From Burkholderiaceae bacterium (GTDB lineage: Bacteria > Pseudomonadota > Gammaproteobacteria > Burkholderiales > Burkholderiaceae_A): a DNA stretch of 64,000 nucleotides. The first letter of the stretch is position 1. The number at the start of each line of letters is the position of its first letter. The notes beneath the pieces were generated by a model that did not search any database, was not told the origin of the DNA, and was given only the letters and a program-made list of their open reading frames with translations. Made by a program: the position numbers and the translations under genes. Location: assembly GCA_018882785.1 (NCBI GenBank), contig VERI01000002.1, positions 62,001-126,000 of the forward strand, in the 5' to 3' direction. This document shows, piece by piece, positions 45,668 through 56,219 of this stretch.

Positions 45668-46587
45668 AAAATCTGCGGCACTTTCTTCAATTCAAAGATC
45701 TCTCGCGGGACGACATCGACTATCTGTTTGCACGGACGCGAATCATTAAAGATCGATTCAAGCGCTACGTTCGACATATGCCGCTGCTGGACAGAACACT
45801 GGTCATGATTTTCGAAAAGGCCTCGACCCGGACCCGACTGTCCTTCGAGGCTGGCATGCATCAGCTGGGGGGCGCAGCCATCTACCTGAACACGCGTGAT
45901 ACCCAGCTCGGCCGTGGCGAGCCGGTAGAGGACGCTGCCCAGGTGATCTCACGCATGTGCGACCTGGTCATGATTCGCACCTTTGAACAAAGCATCGTCG
46001 AACGCTTTGCCGCCAACGCGCGAGTGCCCGTGATCAACGGGCTTACCAACGAATATCACCCCTGCCAGATTCTGGCCGACATTTTTACCTTCATCGAACA
46101 CCGTGGGTCGATTCGAGGCAGAACAGTCGCCTGGATCGGTGACTCCAATAATGTCTGCAATACATGGCTGCAGGCGGCTGAGGTCTTGGACTTTCAGGTC
46201 CGCGTCTCCACACCACCGGGATACGAGGTCGAGCCGGAACGCGCGGGCCTGCACTCGGATGGCCACTTTGAGCAGTTTTCGGACCCCATGGAGGCGGCCC
46301 GCGGCGCTGACCTTGTCACCACCGATGTCTGGACCTCAATGGGATTTGAGTCCGAAAACGAGGCGCGTCGTAAGGCCTTTGCCGACTGGATGGTCGACGA
46401 AGACATGATGCAGGTGGCCGACCCGAAAGCCCTTTTCATGCACTGCCTGCCCGCCCACCGTGGCGAGGAGGTCTCAGCCGGCGTGATTGATGGCCCCCAG
46501 AGCGTCGTCTGGGACGAGGCCGAGAATCGACTCCATGCGCAGAAAGCGCTGATGGAGTTTCTGCTGCTTGGCCGCCTGAAGGACTAA
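45664..46587 (+). CDS. argF: Ornithine carbamoyltransferase
   Basis: 307 residues. It makes citrulline from ornithine and carbamoyl phosphate. Carbamoyl-phosphate loop STRTR (54-58), HPCQ in EYHPCQILADIF, ornithine-binding SMG region (TSMGFESENEARR) and HCLPA in MHCLPAHRGEE. Start overlap ATGA with argD, so the two are co-translated. argG follows after 42 bases. Confidence 0.97.
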   Translation: MKNLRHFLQFKDLSRDDIDYLFARTRIIKDRFKRYVRHMPLLDRTLVMIFEKASTRTRLSFEAGMHQLGGAAIYLNTRDTQLGRGEPVEDAAQVISRMCDLVMIRTFEQSIVERFAANARVPVINGLTNEYHPCQILADIFTFIEHRGSIRGRTVAWIGDSNNVCNTWLQAAEVLDFQVRVSTPPGYEVEPERAGLHSDGHFEQFSDPMEAARGADLVTTDVWTSMGFESENEARRKAFADWMVDEDMMQVADPKALFMHCLPAHRGEEVSAGVIDGPQSVVWDEAENRLHAQKALMEFLLLGRLKD

Positions 46588-46629
46588 TCCCTTAGACTCT
46601 TCTCATCCCTTGATAGACCTGTAGAACGC

Positions 46630-47874
46630 ATGAAGAAAACCACCGCTCCAAAATCTCCAAAATCAAATGTCAACAAGGTCGTGCTCGCCTATTCCGGAGG
46701 CCTGGACACCTCGGTCATTCTAAAGTGGCTGCAGGACGAATACGGCTGTGAAGTCATCACCTTCACCGCTGACATCGGACAGGGCGAAGAACTTGAGCCC
46801 GCCCGCAAAAAGGCGCAGAAATTCGGGATTAAAAAAATCTACATCGAGGATCTTCGCGAGGAATTTGTCCGAGACTTTGTGTTCCCGATGTTCCGCGCCA
46901 ATACGGTCTACGAGGGTGAATATCTGTTGGGCACGTCGATCGCACGACCGCTAATTGCGAAACGTCTGGTGGAGATCGCAAAAAAAGAGAAGGCGGATGC
47001 AATCTCACATGGCGCAACCGGTAAAGGCAACGATCAGGTGAGATTTGAACTGGGCGCCTATGCCCTGATGCCCAACATTAAGGTCATCGCGCCCTGGCGT
47101 GAGTGGGATCTGCTCTCCCGAGACAAGCTGCTTGCCTACGCCGACCAGCATGGCATTCCGGTGGACTACAAAAAACGTAAAGGCGAGGCACCCTTCTCCA
47201 TGGATGCAAACCTGCTGCATATCTCCTATGAAGGCGGGGTGCTGGAGGACCCCAACCGCGAACCTCCCGCACAAGGAATGTGGCGGTTAACAGTGCCCGT
47301 TGAAAAGGCGCCCAACAAACCAGAAGTGATTGAACTGGAATTTTCCCGAGGTGATCTGGTCGCCATCAATGGCAAGAAGATGAAGGCCCACGAGCTGCTT
47401 GCGACGCTGAACACGATGGGCGGACGTCACGGCGTGGGCCGCCTCGACCTAGTCGAAAACCGCTACGTGGGCATGAAAAGCCGCGGCTGCTACGAGACCC
47501 CAGGGGGCACGATTCTGTTGCGTGCACATCGGGCCATCGAATCACTCACGCTGGACCGGGAGGTCGCCCACCTAAAAGACGATCTCATGCCCCGTTATGC
47601 CAGCCTGGTCTACAACGGCTACTGGTGGTCTCCGGAGCGAATCGCTCTGCAGACGCTGATTGACCATACCCAGGCACTGGTCAGTGGCACAGTGCGCCTC
47701 AAGCTATACAAAGGCACCGTCACCGTTGTCGGCCGCAGTTCCAAGCATTCACTTTTTGATGCCCGAATCTCGACATTTGACGATGACGGCGGCGCCTACA
47801 ACCAGGCCGATGCCGGAGGATTTATTAAACTCAATGCACTGCGCATGAGAATCGCTGCCACCAAGAGGAAATAA
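46630..47874 (+). CDS. argG: Argininosuccinate synthase
   Basis: 414 residues. It joins citrulline and aspartate with ATP cleavage. The N-terminal P-loop is [56 protein letters not shown] and [25 protein letters not shown] are family blocks. The N-terminus starts with a Lys-rich extension of about 15 residues ([16 protein letters not shown]). The start ATG has only a weak Shine-Dalgarno. Two bases separate its stop from yajQ. Confidence 0.97.
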   Translation: MKKTTAPKSPKSNVNKVVLAYSGGLDTSVILKWLQDEYGCEVITFTADIGQGEELEPARKKAQKFGIKKIYIEDLREEFVRDFVFPMFRANTVYEGEYLLGTSIARPLIAKRLVEIAKKEKADAISHGATGKGNDQVRFELGAYALMPNIKVIAPWREWDLLSRDKLLAYADQHGIPVDYKKRKGEAPFSMDANLLHISYEGGVLEDPNREPPAQGMWRLTVPVEKAPNKPEVIELEFSRGDLVAINGKKMKAHELLATLNTMGGRHGVGRLDLVENRYVGMKSRGCYETPGGTILLRAHRAIESLTLDREVAHLKDDLMPRYASLVYNGYWWSPERIALQTLIDHTQALVSGTVRLKLYKGTVTVVGRSSKHSLFDARISTFDDDGGAYNQADAGGFIKLNALRMRIAATKRK

Positions 47875-47875
47875 G

Positions 47876-48361
47876 ATGCCATCGTTTGACGCGACCCTCG
47901 AGGCGAACATGACTGAGCTGCGCAACGCAGTAGAGCAGTCATCAAAAGAAATCAGCACACGGTTTGACTTTAAAGGCACGAGTGCGAAGGTCGAGCAAAA
48001 AGACCGAGAGCTCACCGTTTTCGCGGACAGCGAATTTCAGATTAGCCAAGTACGTGATGTGCTGATTGGCAAATGTGCGAAACGCGGGGTAGATGTTCGC
48101 TTTCTCGACTTAGGCAGCCTGGAAAAAATCGGCGGCGACAAGGTCAAGCAGGTCATTAAAGTCCGGCATGGCATCGGTGGAGAGGATGCCAAGAAAATTG
48201 TTCGCATCATCAAGGACAGCAAGATGAAGGTCCAAGCCTCTATCCAAGGCGATGCGGTACGCGTATCAGGCACGAAACGGGATGATCTGCAGGCAGCAAT
48301 CGCCCTACTCAAAAAAGAGGTCGACGAACTTCCGCTCTCCTTTGGGAACTTCCGGGACTAG
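47876..48361 (+). CDS. yajQ: YajQ-family nucleotide-binding protein (UPF0234)
   Basis: 161 residues, two ferredoxin-like folds. Typical blocks: [60 protein letters not shown] and [21 protein letters not shown]. Members bind tRNA or, in Xanthomonas, cyclic-di-GMP as a regulatory effector; which role applies here cannot be told from sequence. It is the last gene of the arginine run and convergent with folE2. Confidence 0.95.
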   Translation: MPSFDATLEANMTELRNAVEQSSKEISTRFDFKGTSAKVEQKDRELTVFADSEFQISQVRDVLIGKCAKRGVDVRFLDLGSLEKIGGDKVKQVIKVRHGIGGEDAKKIVRIIKDSKMKVQASIQGDAVRVSGTKRDDLQAAIALLKKEVDELPLSFGNFRD

Positions 48362-48412
48362 CCCGCGTCGCTGATGCGTCTGGTGCGTCCGCCCAGCGCA
48401 CGCAGCCTTTGC

Positions 48413-49252
48413 CTAGCCGACGATACGGGCCCAGGCAGAGTGGTTGTGGATCGATTCGAAATTCTCGGCCTCCACCTCAAAGCCCATGACGCCTGGCATC
48501 GCCCGAACCGCGGCGGCCACATCACGCACGAGGTCTTCCACAAACTTGGGATTGTCATAGGCGCGCTCGGTTACATACTTTTCATCAGGCCGTTTCAACA
48601 AACCCCACAGCTCACACGACGCCTGGGATTCAATCACGCGGACCAAGGACTCCACAGAAAAGTCAGCGGAATCGTTGAGTACGGCCTTGACTGTGACTTC
48701 TGACCGCTGGTTGTGTGCGCCATATTCAGAGATTTCCTTCGAGCATGGGCAAAGGCTCTTTACGGGCACTCTGACCTCGCAGCTTAATGTCTCTTTTGGG
48801 TGCCCCGGCTGGCCGCCTGCTTCACGCTCGGCGATCCAGGTACACCGATAGTCCATCAGGCTCTCCACTCCGCTCACGGGTGCGGCCTTCATCATGAAAA
48901 ATGGAATTGCAACCTCGACCCTGCCGGACACCGCAGCCAGACGCGCCAACATATCGCCCAACGTCGACCGCATCGATGCCACGGACAGCGCAACGCCCCG
49001 CTGATTCAGCGACTCCAATAGTTCAATAAACCGCGACATATGGGTGCCCTTTTGCTCTGCAGGCAGGCCCACGCTGAGGCTGAACTCACCCACCGAGGGC
49101 TGGCTGCCGCCGCCTTCCAGCCGCAGCAGCACTGGGTAGCGGACCCCCCGAACCCCCACCTGATCAATCGGCAGTTCGCGATGGTCATGGCTGCCCTGCA
49201 CGTCCGGCATCACGGCACGCCCAGACAATGATTGGATATCGGGAAAATTCAT
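48413..49252 (-). CDS. folE2: GTP cyclohydrolase FolE2 (type IB)
   Basis: 279 residues. It converts GTP to dihydroneopterin triphosphate for folate or queuosine synthesis, and can use metals other than zinc. Cysteines in [19 protein letters not shown] form the active-site/metal region. [31 protein letters not shown] and [14 protein letters not shown] are family blocks. The start ATG overlaps the dxs stop (CATGA). A folE1 gene is not in the window. FolE2 is used by other bacteria under zinc limitation, of interest since zinc genes lie 5 kb away. Confidence 0.93.
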   Translation of the reverse strand: MNFPDIQSLSGRAVMPDVQGSHDHRELPIDQVGVRGVRYPVLLRLEGGGSQPSVGEFSLSVGLPAEQKGTHMSRFIELLESLNQRGVALSVASMRSTLGDMLARLAAVSGRVEVAIPFFMMKAAPVSGVESLMDYRCTWIAEREAGGQPGHPKETLSCEVRVPVKSLCPCSKEISEYGAHNQRSEVTVKAVLNDSADFSVESLVRVIESQASCELWGLLKRPDEKYVTERAYDNPKFVEDLVRDVAAAVRAMPGVMGFEVEAENFESIHNHSAWARIVG

Positions 49253-51207
49253 GAAACAGCCTTCAGGGGAAGCGGGACCGACATTTTGCCCCGAATTGTT
49301 GCCTCAATACCCTTAGCGTCCAGGCCGTGAAGCGCGAGCAGCTTCTGATGGTCGCCCTGATCAATAAACTGATCCGGAAGCCCGAGATGCACGATCGGCA
49401 CCATCGGGATGGCATCACCGAGTGCGACCAATGCCTCGGCACAGGCCGATCCCGCACCGCCCATCACCACATGCTCTTCGACGGTAAAGAGCATGTCGTG
49501 GCTCTTGGCGATGGATTCAATCATGGACAGATCCAGTGGTTTTACAAATCTCATGTTGACCACCGCGGCATCCAGGGCCTCTCCTGCAGCCAACGATGGC
49601 GCCACCATTGATCCGAAGGCAAGAATCGCAATGCGAGACTTCGCCACGGGCTTTTTAATCTCGCGAAGAAGCTCGGCCCGGCCCACCTCCAGTGTTTCAT
49701 CGCAATCGGTCGCGTCTGCGCCAGATCCGGCGCCACGTGGATACCGCACGGCGCTCGGTCCGGCTATCGCAAGACCGGTATTGAGCATTTGCCGACACTC
49801 ACGTTCATCTTTCGGTGCCATCACCACCATATTCGGTACGCATCGCAGATACGCAATATCAAATACACCCGCATGGGTAGCCCCATCTGCACCCACCAGT
49901 CCAGCCCGGTCGATCGCAAAGAGCACCGGCAGATTCTGAAGCGCAACATCATGGATGAGCTGGTCATAGCCCCGCTGCAAAAATGTAGAGTAAATCGCCA
50001 GCACCGGCCGTTGCCCCTCGCAGGCGATGCCCGCGGCAAACGTCACAGCATGCTGCTCGGCAATGCCGACATCAAAATAACGCCCAGGAAACCGACGGGC
50101 ATATTCCTGCATGCCCGATCCTTCGCACATCGCGGGCGTGACAGCGACGACACGCGAATCCCTCTCGGCCACATCGCACAACCAGCGGCCAAAAATCTGT
50201 GAATAGGTGGGTTTGGCCGGAGCGCCTGCGGCGGTGATGCCCACCTCAGGATCGAATTTTCCGGGTCCGTGATACAGAATCGGATCGGCCTCGGCCTGAA
50301 GATATCCCTGGCCTTTTCGGGTAATCACATGCAGAAAATGTGCGCCCTTCAGGCCGCGCAGATTCTGCAGGGTCGGCACCAGCGCGTCCAGATCATGGCC
50401 GTCAATTGGCCCGACGTAGTTAAATCCAAGCTCTTCAAAGAGTGTGCTGGGCATCAGCATGCCCTTGGCATGGCCCTCAAAACGTTTTGCGAATTCCCGC
50501 ACCGGCGGAATAGCGCCCAGCACCTGCTTACTGAATTCACGTGCCGACCGATAAAACCGGCCCGAGAGCAGCCGGGTGAGGTAGTTGGAGAGCGCGCCCA
50601 CCGGCCGCGAGATCGACATATCGTTGTCATTCAAAATTACGAGCAGATCGAGCTCAGTATCAATACCGCCGTTATTCAGAGCCTCGAACGCCATGCCACC
50701 GGATAGCGCACCATCACCGATCACAGCCACATGGCGCCGTCGATCTGGACCAATATGCTCGCCCTTGATCTTCGAGGCCACCGCCATGCCAAGGGCCGCG
50801 GAGATCGAAGTAGACGAGTGGGCTGTGCCAAATGCGTCGTACTCACTCTCCGAACGCTTTGGAAAACCCGACAGGCCATTGAGCTGACGCAGGGTCGACA
50901 TCTGGTCACGACGGCCAGTCAGAATCTTATGTGGATAGCTCTGATGGCCGACATCCCAGATCAGACGGTCATAGGGAAGCTGGTAGACGTGATGCAGGGC
51001 AATCGTGAGCTCCACCGTGCCCAGATTGGACGACAGATGGCCCCCGGTCGCCGACACTGAGTTGAGTAAAAATTCGCGCAGCTCTGCAGCGAGCTGATGC
51101 AATTCCTTACGACTGAGCCTGCGCACATCGGCCGGCATATTCACCGACCGAAGCAGTGCACCCGTTGAATCTGTCTTATCCGGCTCTTGAGACACGCCCT
51201 CTCCCAT
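49249..51207 (-). CDS. dxs: 1-deoxy-D-xylulose-5-phosphate synthase
   Basis: 652 residues, thiamine-pyrophosphate-dependent transketolase-like enzyme; it makes DXP from pyruvate and glyceraldehyde-3-phosphate, the first MEP-pathway step. The TPP motif is [16 protein letters not shown] plus [27 protein letters not shown] and [20 protein letters not shown] complete it. It lies between ispA (22 bases upstream) and folE2 (overlapping), the xseB-ispA-dxs order typical of Proteobacteria. Confidence 0.97.
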   Translation of the reverse strand: MGEGVSQEPDKTDSTGALLRSVNMPADVRRLSRKELHQLAAELREFLLNSVSATGGHLSSNLGTVELTIALHHVYQLPYDRLIWDVGHQSYPHKILTGRRDQMSTLRQLNGLSGFPKRSESEYDAFGTAHSSTSISAALGMAVASKIKGEHIGPDRRRHVAVIGDGALSGGMAFEALNNGGIDTELDLLVILNDNDMSISRPVGALSNYLTRLLSGRFYRSAREFSKQVLGAIPPVREFAKRFEGHAKGMLMPSTLFEELGFNYVGPIDGHDLDALVPTLQNLRGLKGAHFLHVITRKGQGYLQAEADPILYHGPGKFDPEVGITAAGAPAKPTYSQIFGRWLCDVAERDSRVVAVTPAMCEGSGMQEYARRFPGRYFDVGIAEQHAVTFAAGIACEGQRPVLAIYSTFLQRGYDQLIHDVALQNLPVLFAIDRAGLVGADGATHAGVFDIAYLRCVPNMVVMAPKDERECRQMLNTGLAIAGPSAVRYPRGAGSGADATDCDETLEVGRAELLREIKKPVAKSRIAILAFGSMVAPSLAAGEALDAAVVNMRFVKPLDLSMIESIAKSHDMLFTVEEHVVMGGAGSACAEALVALGDAIPMVPIVHLGLPDQFIDQGDHQKLLALHGLDAKGIEATIRGKMSVPLPLKAVS

Positions 51208-51229
51208 TTGTTAATTTCCCAATCGATGC

Positions 51230-52123
51230 CTAATGCGTGCGCTCTATCAATGCGCTCGCCAATTCCAAGAGACGACCGGGACGCCCGCCAAAGGGGGCCA
51301 GTTCAGCGATCGCCCTTTGGTGCAGCCCTCTAGCGTAGTCCCGCGCGCCCTCTAAGCCAAGCAGCGCCACAAAATTCGGCTTGCAGGCCGCTGCATCTTT
51401 ACCTGGCGTCTTGCCCAATGTGCGCACATCGGCCGATACATCCAGGACATCGTCGGCCACCTGAAATCCGAGCCCCACCATTGCCGCAAAACGCCGTAGC
51501 GCCTGGAGATCGGCCTCGCCAGCCCTGCCGCATAAGGCGCCCATCTCGACTGCCGCAGAGATCAGCGCGCCTGTCTTCAAAGCATGCATCGACTGAAGGG
51601 CATCCTGGTCCATGCTGCGCCCGACTGCCGCAATATCAATGGCCTGCCCGCCCGCCATGCCCTGCAGTCCGGTCGCCTGGGCCATGACTTTGAACAGTGC
51701 GACAACACGATCCGCAGCGATAGGGAGATCTGCGAGCAGCTCAAAACCAAGCGTCTGCAGGGCATCGCCGACAAGCAATGCCTGGGCCTGACCGTATTTC
51801 ACGTGGACGGTGGGCTGCCCACGACGCAACGCATCGTCATCCATGCAAGGCATGTCATCGTGAACCAAAGAAAAGGCGTGAATGCACTCGATCGCTGCCC
51901 CCACCTGCACACAACATGAACGCTCGGAGTGTGTGACCTCGCCAGCGGCCATCGCCAACAAGGCCCGGATACGCTTGCCGGCACCCAGCACCCCATAGGC
52001 CATGGCCTCATGGAGCACCTGATCGCCCCGACCGGAAGCGGCTGGCCGTCGGGCAGACAAGGCCGCCTGTAAGCAGTGATCGACCTCCTGACGGGCGGCC
52101 ATAGCCCATTGAGAGAATTCCAA
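51230..52123 (-). CDS. ispA: Farnesyl / geranyl diphosphate synthase (short-chain prenyltransferase)
   Basis: 297 residues. Two Asp-rich motifs: DDMPCMDDDALRRG (first) and QVADDVLDVSADVRTLGKT (second). Also HEAMAYGVLGAGKRIRALL (substrate pocket) and KPNFVALLGLEGAR. The residues before the first motif (SLVHDD) suggest a C15 product. It follows xseB by five bases. Confidence 0.95.
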   Translation of the reverse strand: MEFSQWAMAARQEVDHCLQAALSARRPAASGRGDQVLHEAMAYGVLGAGKRIRALLAMAAGEVTHSERSCCVQVGAAIECIHAFSLVHDDMPCMDDDALRRGQPTVHVKYGQAQALLVGDALQTLGFELLADLPIAADRVVALFKVMAQATGLQGMAGGQAIDIAAVGRSMDQDALQSMHALKTGALISAAVEMGALCGRAGEADLQALRRFAAMVGLGFQVADDVLDVSADVRTLGKTPGKDAAACKPNFVALLGLEGARDYARGLHQRAIAELAPFGGRPGRLLELASALIERTH

Positions 52124-52128
52124 GTCGG

Positions 52129-52473
52129 CTAGTCCTTGATCTGGGCCACCAAGGCAGAGCGATCGACGCGCTGCTGCTGGTCAGACTCGACCACCTCGAT
52201 CTCCGTCTGCACATGGTTAAGAATCGACTGGGCATGTCGCATCAGGGCCGCACCCCGCTGATAGGCCGAAAGGGCCTCGGCAATCGGCAGGTCTCCGTTT
52301 TCGAGACTGCCGGTGACCCGCTCGAGCTCGGCCATGGCCTGCTCAAAATTAAGCCCTGAGATGTCCGTCAGGCCGCCATCGGCCCCTTGACCTGACAAGG
52401 GGCCGCCCGCCGAGTCCACGCCATCCGAGGCTTTGGCCGGATCAGCTACCTTGGCCGTGCGTTTTTTATCCAT
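52129..52473 (-). CDS. xseB: Exodeoxyribonuclease VII small subunit
   Basis: 114 residues, longer than the usual 80. The conserved helix pair is NFEQAMAELERVTGSLENGDLPI followed by ALSAYQRGAALMRHAQSIL. The N-terminal 40 residues (KKRTAKVADPAKASDG) are a disordered extension. First gene of the xseB-ispA-dxs-folE2 operon. It is divergent from the Rieske gene across 95 bases. A minus-strand TAAAAT ends six bases before the ATG, again allowing a leaderless start. Confidence 0.92.
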   Translation of the reverse strand: MDKKRTAKVADPAKASDGVDSAGGPLSGQGADGGLTDISGLNFEQAMAELERVTGSLENGDLPIAEALSAYQRGAALMRHAQSILNHVQTEIEVVESDQQQRVDRSALVAQIKD

Positions 52474-52568
52474 ACCCGCATTTTAATTGAAACGAATCAA
52501 GAACTTAGCGCTGTTCGCGGGATATACTCGCCCTTCTTTTTTGGCCCGTTGTTTTCGGAGAGTCTTGA

Positions 52569-53663
52569 ATGTCGGATGTCGGGAACCTGTCGAGGCTCGC
52601 GCCCAGCGCGGCGCAGCTGCCGGTCAATGCCTATTTCGATGAATCGCTGCTTCAGCAGGAGCGGGCAATGCTGTTCCGCCAGGGCGCCGGGTATGTCGGT
52701 CATGAGGCCATGGTGCCCGAGATCGGCAGCTACGCAACCCTATCCCACGAGGACCATGGGCGGGTTCTCGTCCGCGAAGCCCAAGGGGTGCAGCTGCTGT
52801 CAAACATCTGTCGTCATCGCCAGGCCGTCATGCTCGAAGGCCAGGGCCAGACCGAGTCCATCGTCTGCCCGCTGCATCGATGGACCTACAACCTAAAGGG
52901 TGAACTCGTCGGTGCGCCCCATTTTCCCGAGGACCCCTGCCGTCATCTCAAATCCACGCCGCTCCAGCGATGGAATGGGCTGCTGTTCGAGGGGCCGGAC
53001 GCCATCGCCAACGAACTCCAGAGCACCCCGTTCATGGAACAGCTGGATTTTTCCGGCTATGTGCTCAATCGCGTGCAGCATCACGAGTGCAACTACAACT
53101 GGAAAAGCTTCATTGAAGTGTATCTGGATGACTACCACGTCGCGCCCTTTCACCCCGGGCTCGGTCAGTTTGTCGACTGCAATGCGCTGCACTGGCACTA
53201 CGGCGAACATTTTTCTGTTCAGTCTGTTGGCATCACGGACCTGAAGCACTCGGCAACACCCGTCTATCGTCGCTGGCAAGAGCAAGTGCTTCGCATGCAC
53301 CCGGAGGGCCTTCCCCCTTACGGGGCAATCTGGATGACGATCTATCCGAACACCATGGTGGAGTGGTATCCAAAAGTGCTCGTCGTCAGCACCCTGCATC
53401 CGCGGAGTCCGCAATCCACACTCAACATCGTGGAGTTCTACTACCCGGAGGAGATCGCTCTTTTTGAGCCAGAGTTCGTCGAGGCCCACCAGGCGGCCTA
53501 TAACGAGACAGTGGTAGAAGATGATGAGATTGCAGAACGCATGGACCGTGGCCGCAAGGCCCTGCTCCTTAGAGGCGAGAACGAAGTCGGCCCCTATCAG
53601 TCCCCTTTAGAAGACGGCATGCTGCATTTCCATGAGTACCTTAGACGGCAGGTGAGCTATTAA
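52569..53663 (+). CDS. Rieske-type aromatic ring-hydroxylating oxygenase, alpha subunit
   Basis: 364 residues. The Rieske cluster is CRHR and CPLHRWTYNLKG (Cys-x-His and Cys-x2-His). Mononuclear iron ligands are in VYLDDYHVAPFHPGL (bridging Asp, His, His) with a later Asp. These subunits receive electrons from a reductase and hydroxylate or demethylate an aromatic or similar substrate; none can be named here. ATG 52569 has GGAGAG seven bases upstream, and TATACT at 52534-52539 is a possible -10. It is divergent from xseB, a pairing common in Burkholderiales, and coupled to the sulfurtransferase. Confidence 0.92.
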   Translation: MSDVGNLSRLAPSAAQLPVNAYFDESLLQQERAMLFRQGAGYVGHEAMVPEIGSYATLSHEDHGRVLVREAQGVQLLSNICRHRQAVMLEGQGQTESIVCPLHRWTYNLKGELVGAPHFPEDPCRHLKSTPLQRWNGLLFEGPDAIANELQSTPFMEQLDFSGYVLNRVQHHECNYNWKSFIEVYLDDYHVAPFHPGLGQFVDCNALHWHYGEHFSVQSVGITDLKHSATPVYRRWQEQVLRMHPEGLPPYGAIWMTIYPNTMVEWYPKVLVVSTLHPRSPQSTLNIVEFYYPEEIALFEPEFVEAHQAAYNETVVEDDEIAERMDRGRKALLLRGENEVGPYQSPLEDGMLHFHEYLRRQVSY

Positions 53664-53709
53664 TCCAATCATCTCGGTAAAGGAGCTCGTTGGGTATCGA
53701 GATTCCGTT

Positions 53710-54534
53710 TTGATTGTCGACTGCCGACATGATCTGATGGATCCCGATGCAGGCGCCCGCGCCTACAGGCAAGGCCATCTGCCTGGCGCAGCATTTCTGA
53801 GTATTGACCATGATCTTTCTGCGGCAAAGGATGGCACGAATGGCCGCCATCCCTTGCCCACTCCAGAGGCCTTTGCCGCATGCCTGGCGTCTCTCGGTGC
53901 CAATGAAAATACGTTGGTCATCGCGTACGACGCCAGCGGCGGCATGTTCGCTTCCCGGCTCTGGTGGATGTGCCGCTGGATTGGGCATCTGAAATGCGGT
54001 GTGTTGGATGGCGGAATCCCCGACTGGATCGCCGCAGACGGACCACTGTCCACCGCACCATTTAAAGCAGCATCAAAGGGGCGTATCTCGGTTCGACCAT
54101 CGCTGGCGCCGATGTGGACCCTTGAGCATGTCCAGGCCTGGGTCAATGCCGGATCGGATCGAGAAATTGCTACGCTCATTGATGCCCGGGCTGCAGAACG
54201 GTTTCGTGGCGAGACCGAGCCGATTGATCCGGTCGCCGGCCATATTCCGGGTGCCGCCAATCGCGCGTTCGCCAGCAATCTCACGTCGGAGGGAAAATTT
54301 AAACTTCCCAGCCAGTTACGCGAAGAGTTCCTCGCGCTAATCGGAGATCAAGATCCGATGGATATCGTGCATATGTGCGGGTCTGGTGTGTCGGGTTGTC
54401 ACAATATCCTGGCTATGGAGATCGCCGGCCTAGCGGGCAGTGCGTTGTATGCAGGGTCATGGAGTGAGTGGTGCAGCGACCCTGCTCGGCCAGTCGCCAC
54501 TGGCACATCACCGTCACCGGACAGCAGGACATAA
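53710..54534 (+). CDS. Sulfurtransferase with two rhodanese domains; true start probably 53659
   Basis: 274 residues from TTG 53710. It resembles 3-mercaptopyruvate or thiosulfate sulfurtransferases: domain one VDCRHDLMDPDAGARAYRQG, domain two with active-site Cys in MCGSGVSGCHNI (the mercaptopyruvate CG[ST]GV type), and HIPGAANRAFASNLT. The frame continues upstream 17 codons from 53659 to 53709, encoding NPIISVKELVGYRDSVLIVD-type sequence that matches the usual N-terminus of this family. In that stretch there is no ATG, GTG or TTG. ATT 53659 overlaps the previous stop codon and may initiate. Confidence 0.85.
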   Translation: MIVDCRHDLMDPDAGARAYRQGHLPGAAFLSIDHDLSAAKDGTNGRHPLPTPEAFAACLASLGANENTLVIAYDASGGMFASRLWWMCRWIGHLKCGVLDGGIPDWIAADGPLSTAPFKAASKGRISVRPSLAPMWTLEHVQAWVNAGSDREIATLIDARAAERFRGETEPIDPVAGHIPGAANRAFASNLTSEGKFKLPSQLREEFLALIGDQDPMDIVHMCGSGVSGCHNILAMEIAGLAGSALYAGSWSEWCSDPARPVATGTSPSPDSRT

Positions 54535-54566
54535 CGCATACCGGATGGCCCCGTGCAGGCCAGAAC

Positions 54567-55301
54567 CTAGGCCGATGGCTGCCGAAAGGCAACCGATCCA
54601 AGACCGGCCAATGAGATGCATAACGTCAGGCAAATGCCACTGGGCAGATCAAAATGCCAAGACACGGCCAGTCCGATCAGGTTTGCGGCGAGCATAAAAA
54701 CGATGGTTCGAATTAATCCGCATCGCTCATGCATGACGGCAGGTGCAATTAACAATGCAAATACCAGGAACACCCCCAGCGCCTGAACCATCAGACTGAT
54801 CACCAGCCCGAAGACACTGAAAAAAATCATATCCCTTGCCAACAGGACCCGGCCAAACGCATGGAGCAGCATTACCAACACGCCACTCCCAGTCGCCACC
54901 AGTGCGCTGATCTCGTCACTCCATAACAAATCGGCGGCAAGCAGTTCCTGCAGATCTTCTCTTCCGTGAGGACTGTATTGCGCCGCGAGTAGCCCAAGCA
55001 TTGCCCCGACCACATACAGCAGCCCGATCAACGCCTCCCGGCGATTGGGCCACACCTGACACAGCCAGGCCACCGCGGCCGCGCTTGCCAGCGCCCCTAA
55101 AACCGATACCACCATCAGGATCCCTGGTGCATGGGTGTGGTGAATCAGCTGAAACCAGAGCGTAGACGCCGCCGCGGCCTGAGCGACCGCAAGGTCTGTA
55201 AACACCACGCCACGCGCCAACACCTGAGCCCCGAGAGGCGCAAGTGCGCAGAGTCCACCGACCAACGTCAGTAGCGGCAAGAGCATCCAAGCGTCAAACA
55301 T
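54567..55301 (-). CDS. znuB: ABC-type metal transporter permease (ZnuB-like)
   Basis: 244 residues, eight or nine hydrophobic helices typical of ABC-3 permeases. LLPLLTLVGGLCALAPLGAQ starts the protein; GVVFTDLAVAQAAAASTLWF holds the coupling-loop-like LAHS variant (here AQAA). ALIAPAVMHERC is the later conserved proline/alanine stretch (LLIAPAVMHERCG). It starts seven bases after the binding-protein gene. No ATPase gene is present in the locus, so it must use one encoded elsewhere or is unusual. Confidence 0.88.
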   Translation of the reverse strand: MFDAWMLLPLLTLVGGLCALAPLGAQVLARGVVFTDLAVAQAAAASTLWFQLIHHTHAPGILMVVSVLGALASAAAVAWLCQVWPNRREALIGLLYVVGAMLGLLAAQYSPHGREDLQELLAADLLWSDEISALVATGSGVLVMLLHAFGRVLLARDMIFFSVFGLVISLMVQALGVFLVFALLIAPAVMHERCGLIRTIVFMLAANLIGLAVSWHFDLPSGICLTLCISLAGLGSVAFRQPSA

Positions 55302-55307
55302 ACCGAA

Positions 55308-56219
55308 TTATCGAACCTGATCTGTCAGGGCGGTGATGACCGCATCAAACCACTCCATCAAGGCGTCGTGCGACATCGACGCGACAGTTGCCGGGATGAT
55401 GATCAACGGCGTGTTGCGGGCGGCGTCTTGTCGGGCCAGCCACTCTGCGGGACGTCGATCGTGATGTTGGGCAATGACAATGGCCGATGCGGGCCGCTGG
55501 GCCAGCCTCTGCCTCACCTGATCGAGATGGCCTGGGGTGGGTGCGGTGCCAGGTCTCGGCTCAAGATCAGCGAGCGGCTTCATTTCAAGCCATGCCCAGA
55601 GGTAGTCAAAACTCGCATGCTGCGTCACAACCCATCTGCCTTTTAAGTTCTGCGCGCGCCGCTCCCATTGAACGATTGCGGCAGAAAAGCGTTGTTGGAA
55701 TTTGGCATAGGCCGCGTTGATCTCCTGCGCATCCTGGGGACGTAACTGAACAAGACGGTCACGCAGGCCCGCCGAGACCTTTAAAAGCCGATGTGGATCC
55801 GCCTGAATATGGGGATTACCTTCGCGATGTACATCCCCCGAAAACGGCGTCGCTACCCCCAGAAAGGGATTGATCAGCGTGACTACACTCGCGGCATAAA
55901 ACATTCCCGGCTGGCCGTCCTGCACGCGTGGATTTCCCGCCCTGGCCTGGAGCATCGGTAGCCATCCAAGTTCGAGTCCTGCGCCTGTGCACACCGCAAG
56001 ATCCGCCGATCGCAGGCGTGCAATCAAAGAGGGCCGGGCTTCAATGTGATGGGGATCCTGCAAATGATGGGTCGCCGAAAACACATCCGCCTTGGGATAC
56101 AGCGTCTTTACCAGCGCCCCCCACTCCGGCTCGCAGACAAACACCGTCAATGCCCAGCTCGTTCCACTCAGACAGAGTGCAGCCACTCCCAACAAAAAGT
56201 TAATAGCTGTGCGCACCAT
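55308..56219 (-). CDS. znuA: Periplasmic metal-binding protein (ZnuA-like)
   Basis: 303 residues from ATG 56219. A signal peptide runs to about residue 23 (INFLLGVAALCLSGTSWA). Metal ligands expected in the family are present: HHLQDPHHIEARPS, REGNPHIQADPH, QHASFDYLWAWLE and the final DALMEW region. The His-rich acidic loop of many ZnuA proteins is short here. The longer frame to 56423 has no signal peptide and overlaps the barrel gene. The start lies inside the last 20 bases of the barrel gene. Confidence 0.88.
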   Translation of the reverse strand: MVRTAINFLLGVAALCLSGTSWALTVFVCEPEWGALVKTLYPKADVFSATHHLQDPHHIEARPSLIARLRSADLAVCTGAGLELGWLPMLQARAGNPRVQDGQPGMFYAASVVTLINPFLGVATPFSGDVHREGNPHIQADPHRLLKVSAGLRDRLVQLRPQDAQEINAAYAKFQQRFSAAIVQWERRAQNLKGRWVVTQHASFDYLWAWLEMKPLADLEPRPGTAPTPGHLDQVRQRLAQRPASAIVIAQHHDRRPAEWLARQDAARNTPLIIIPATVASMSHDALMEWFDAVITALTDQVR

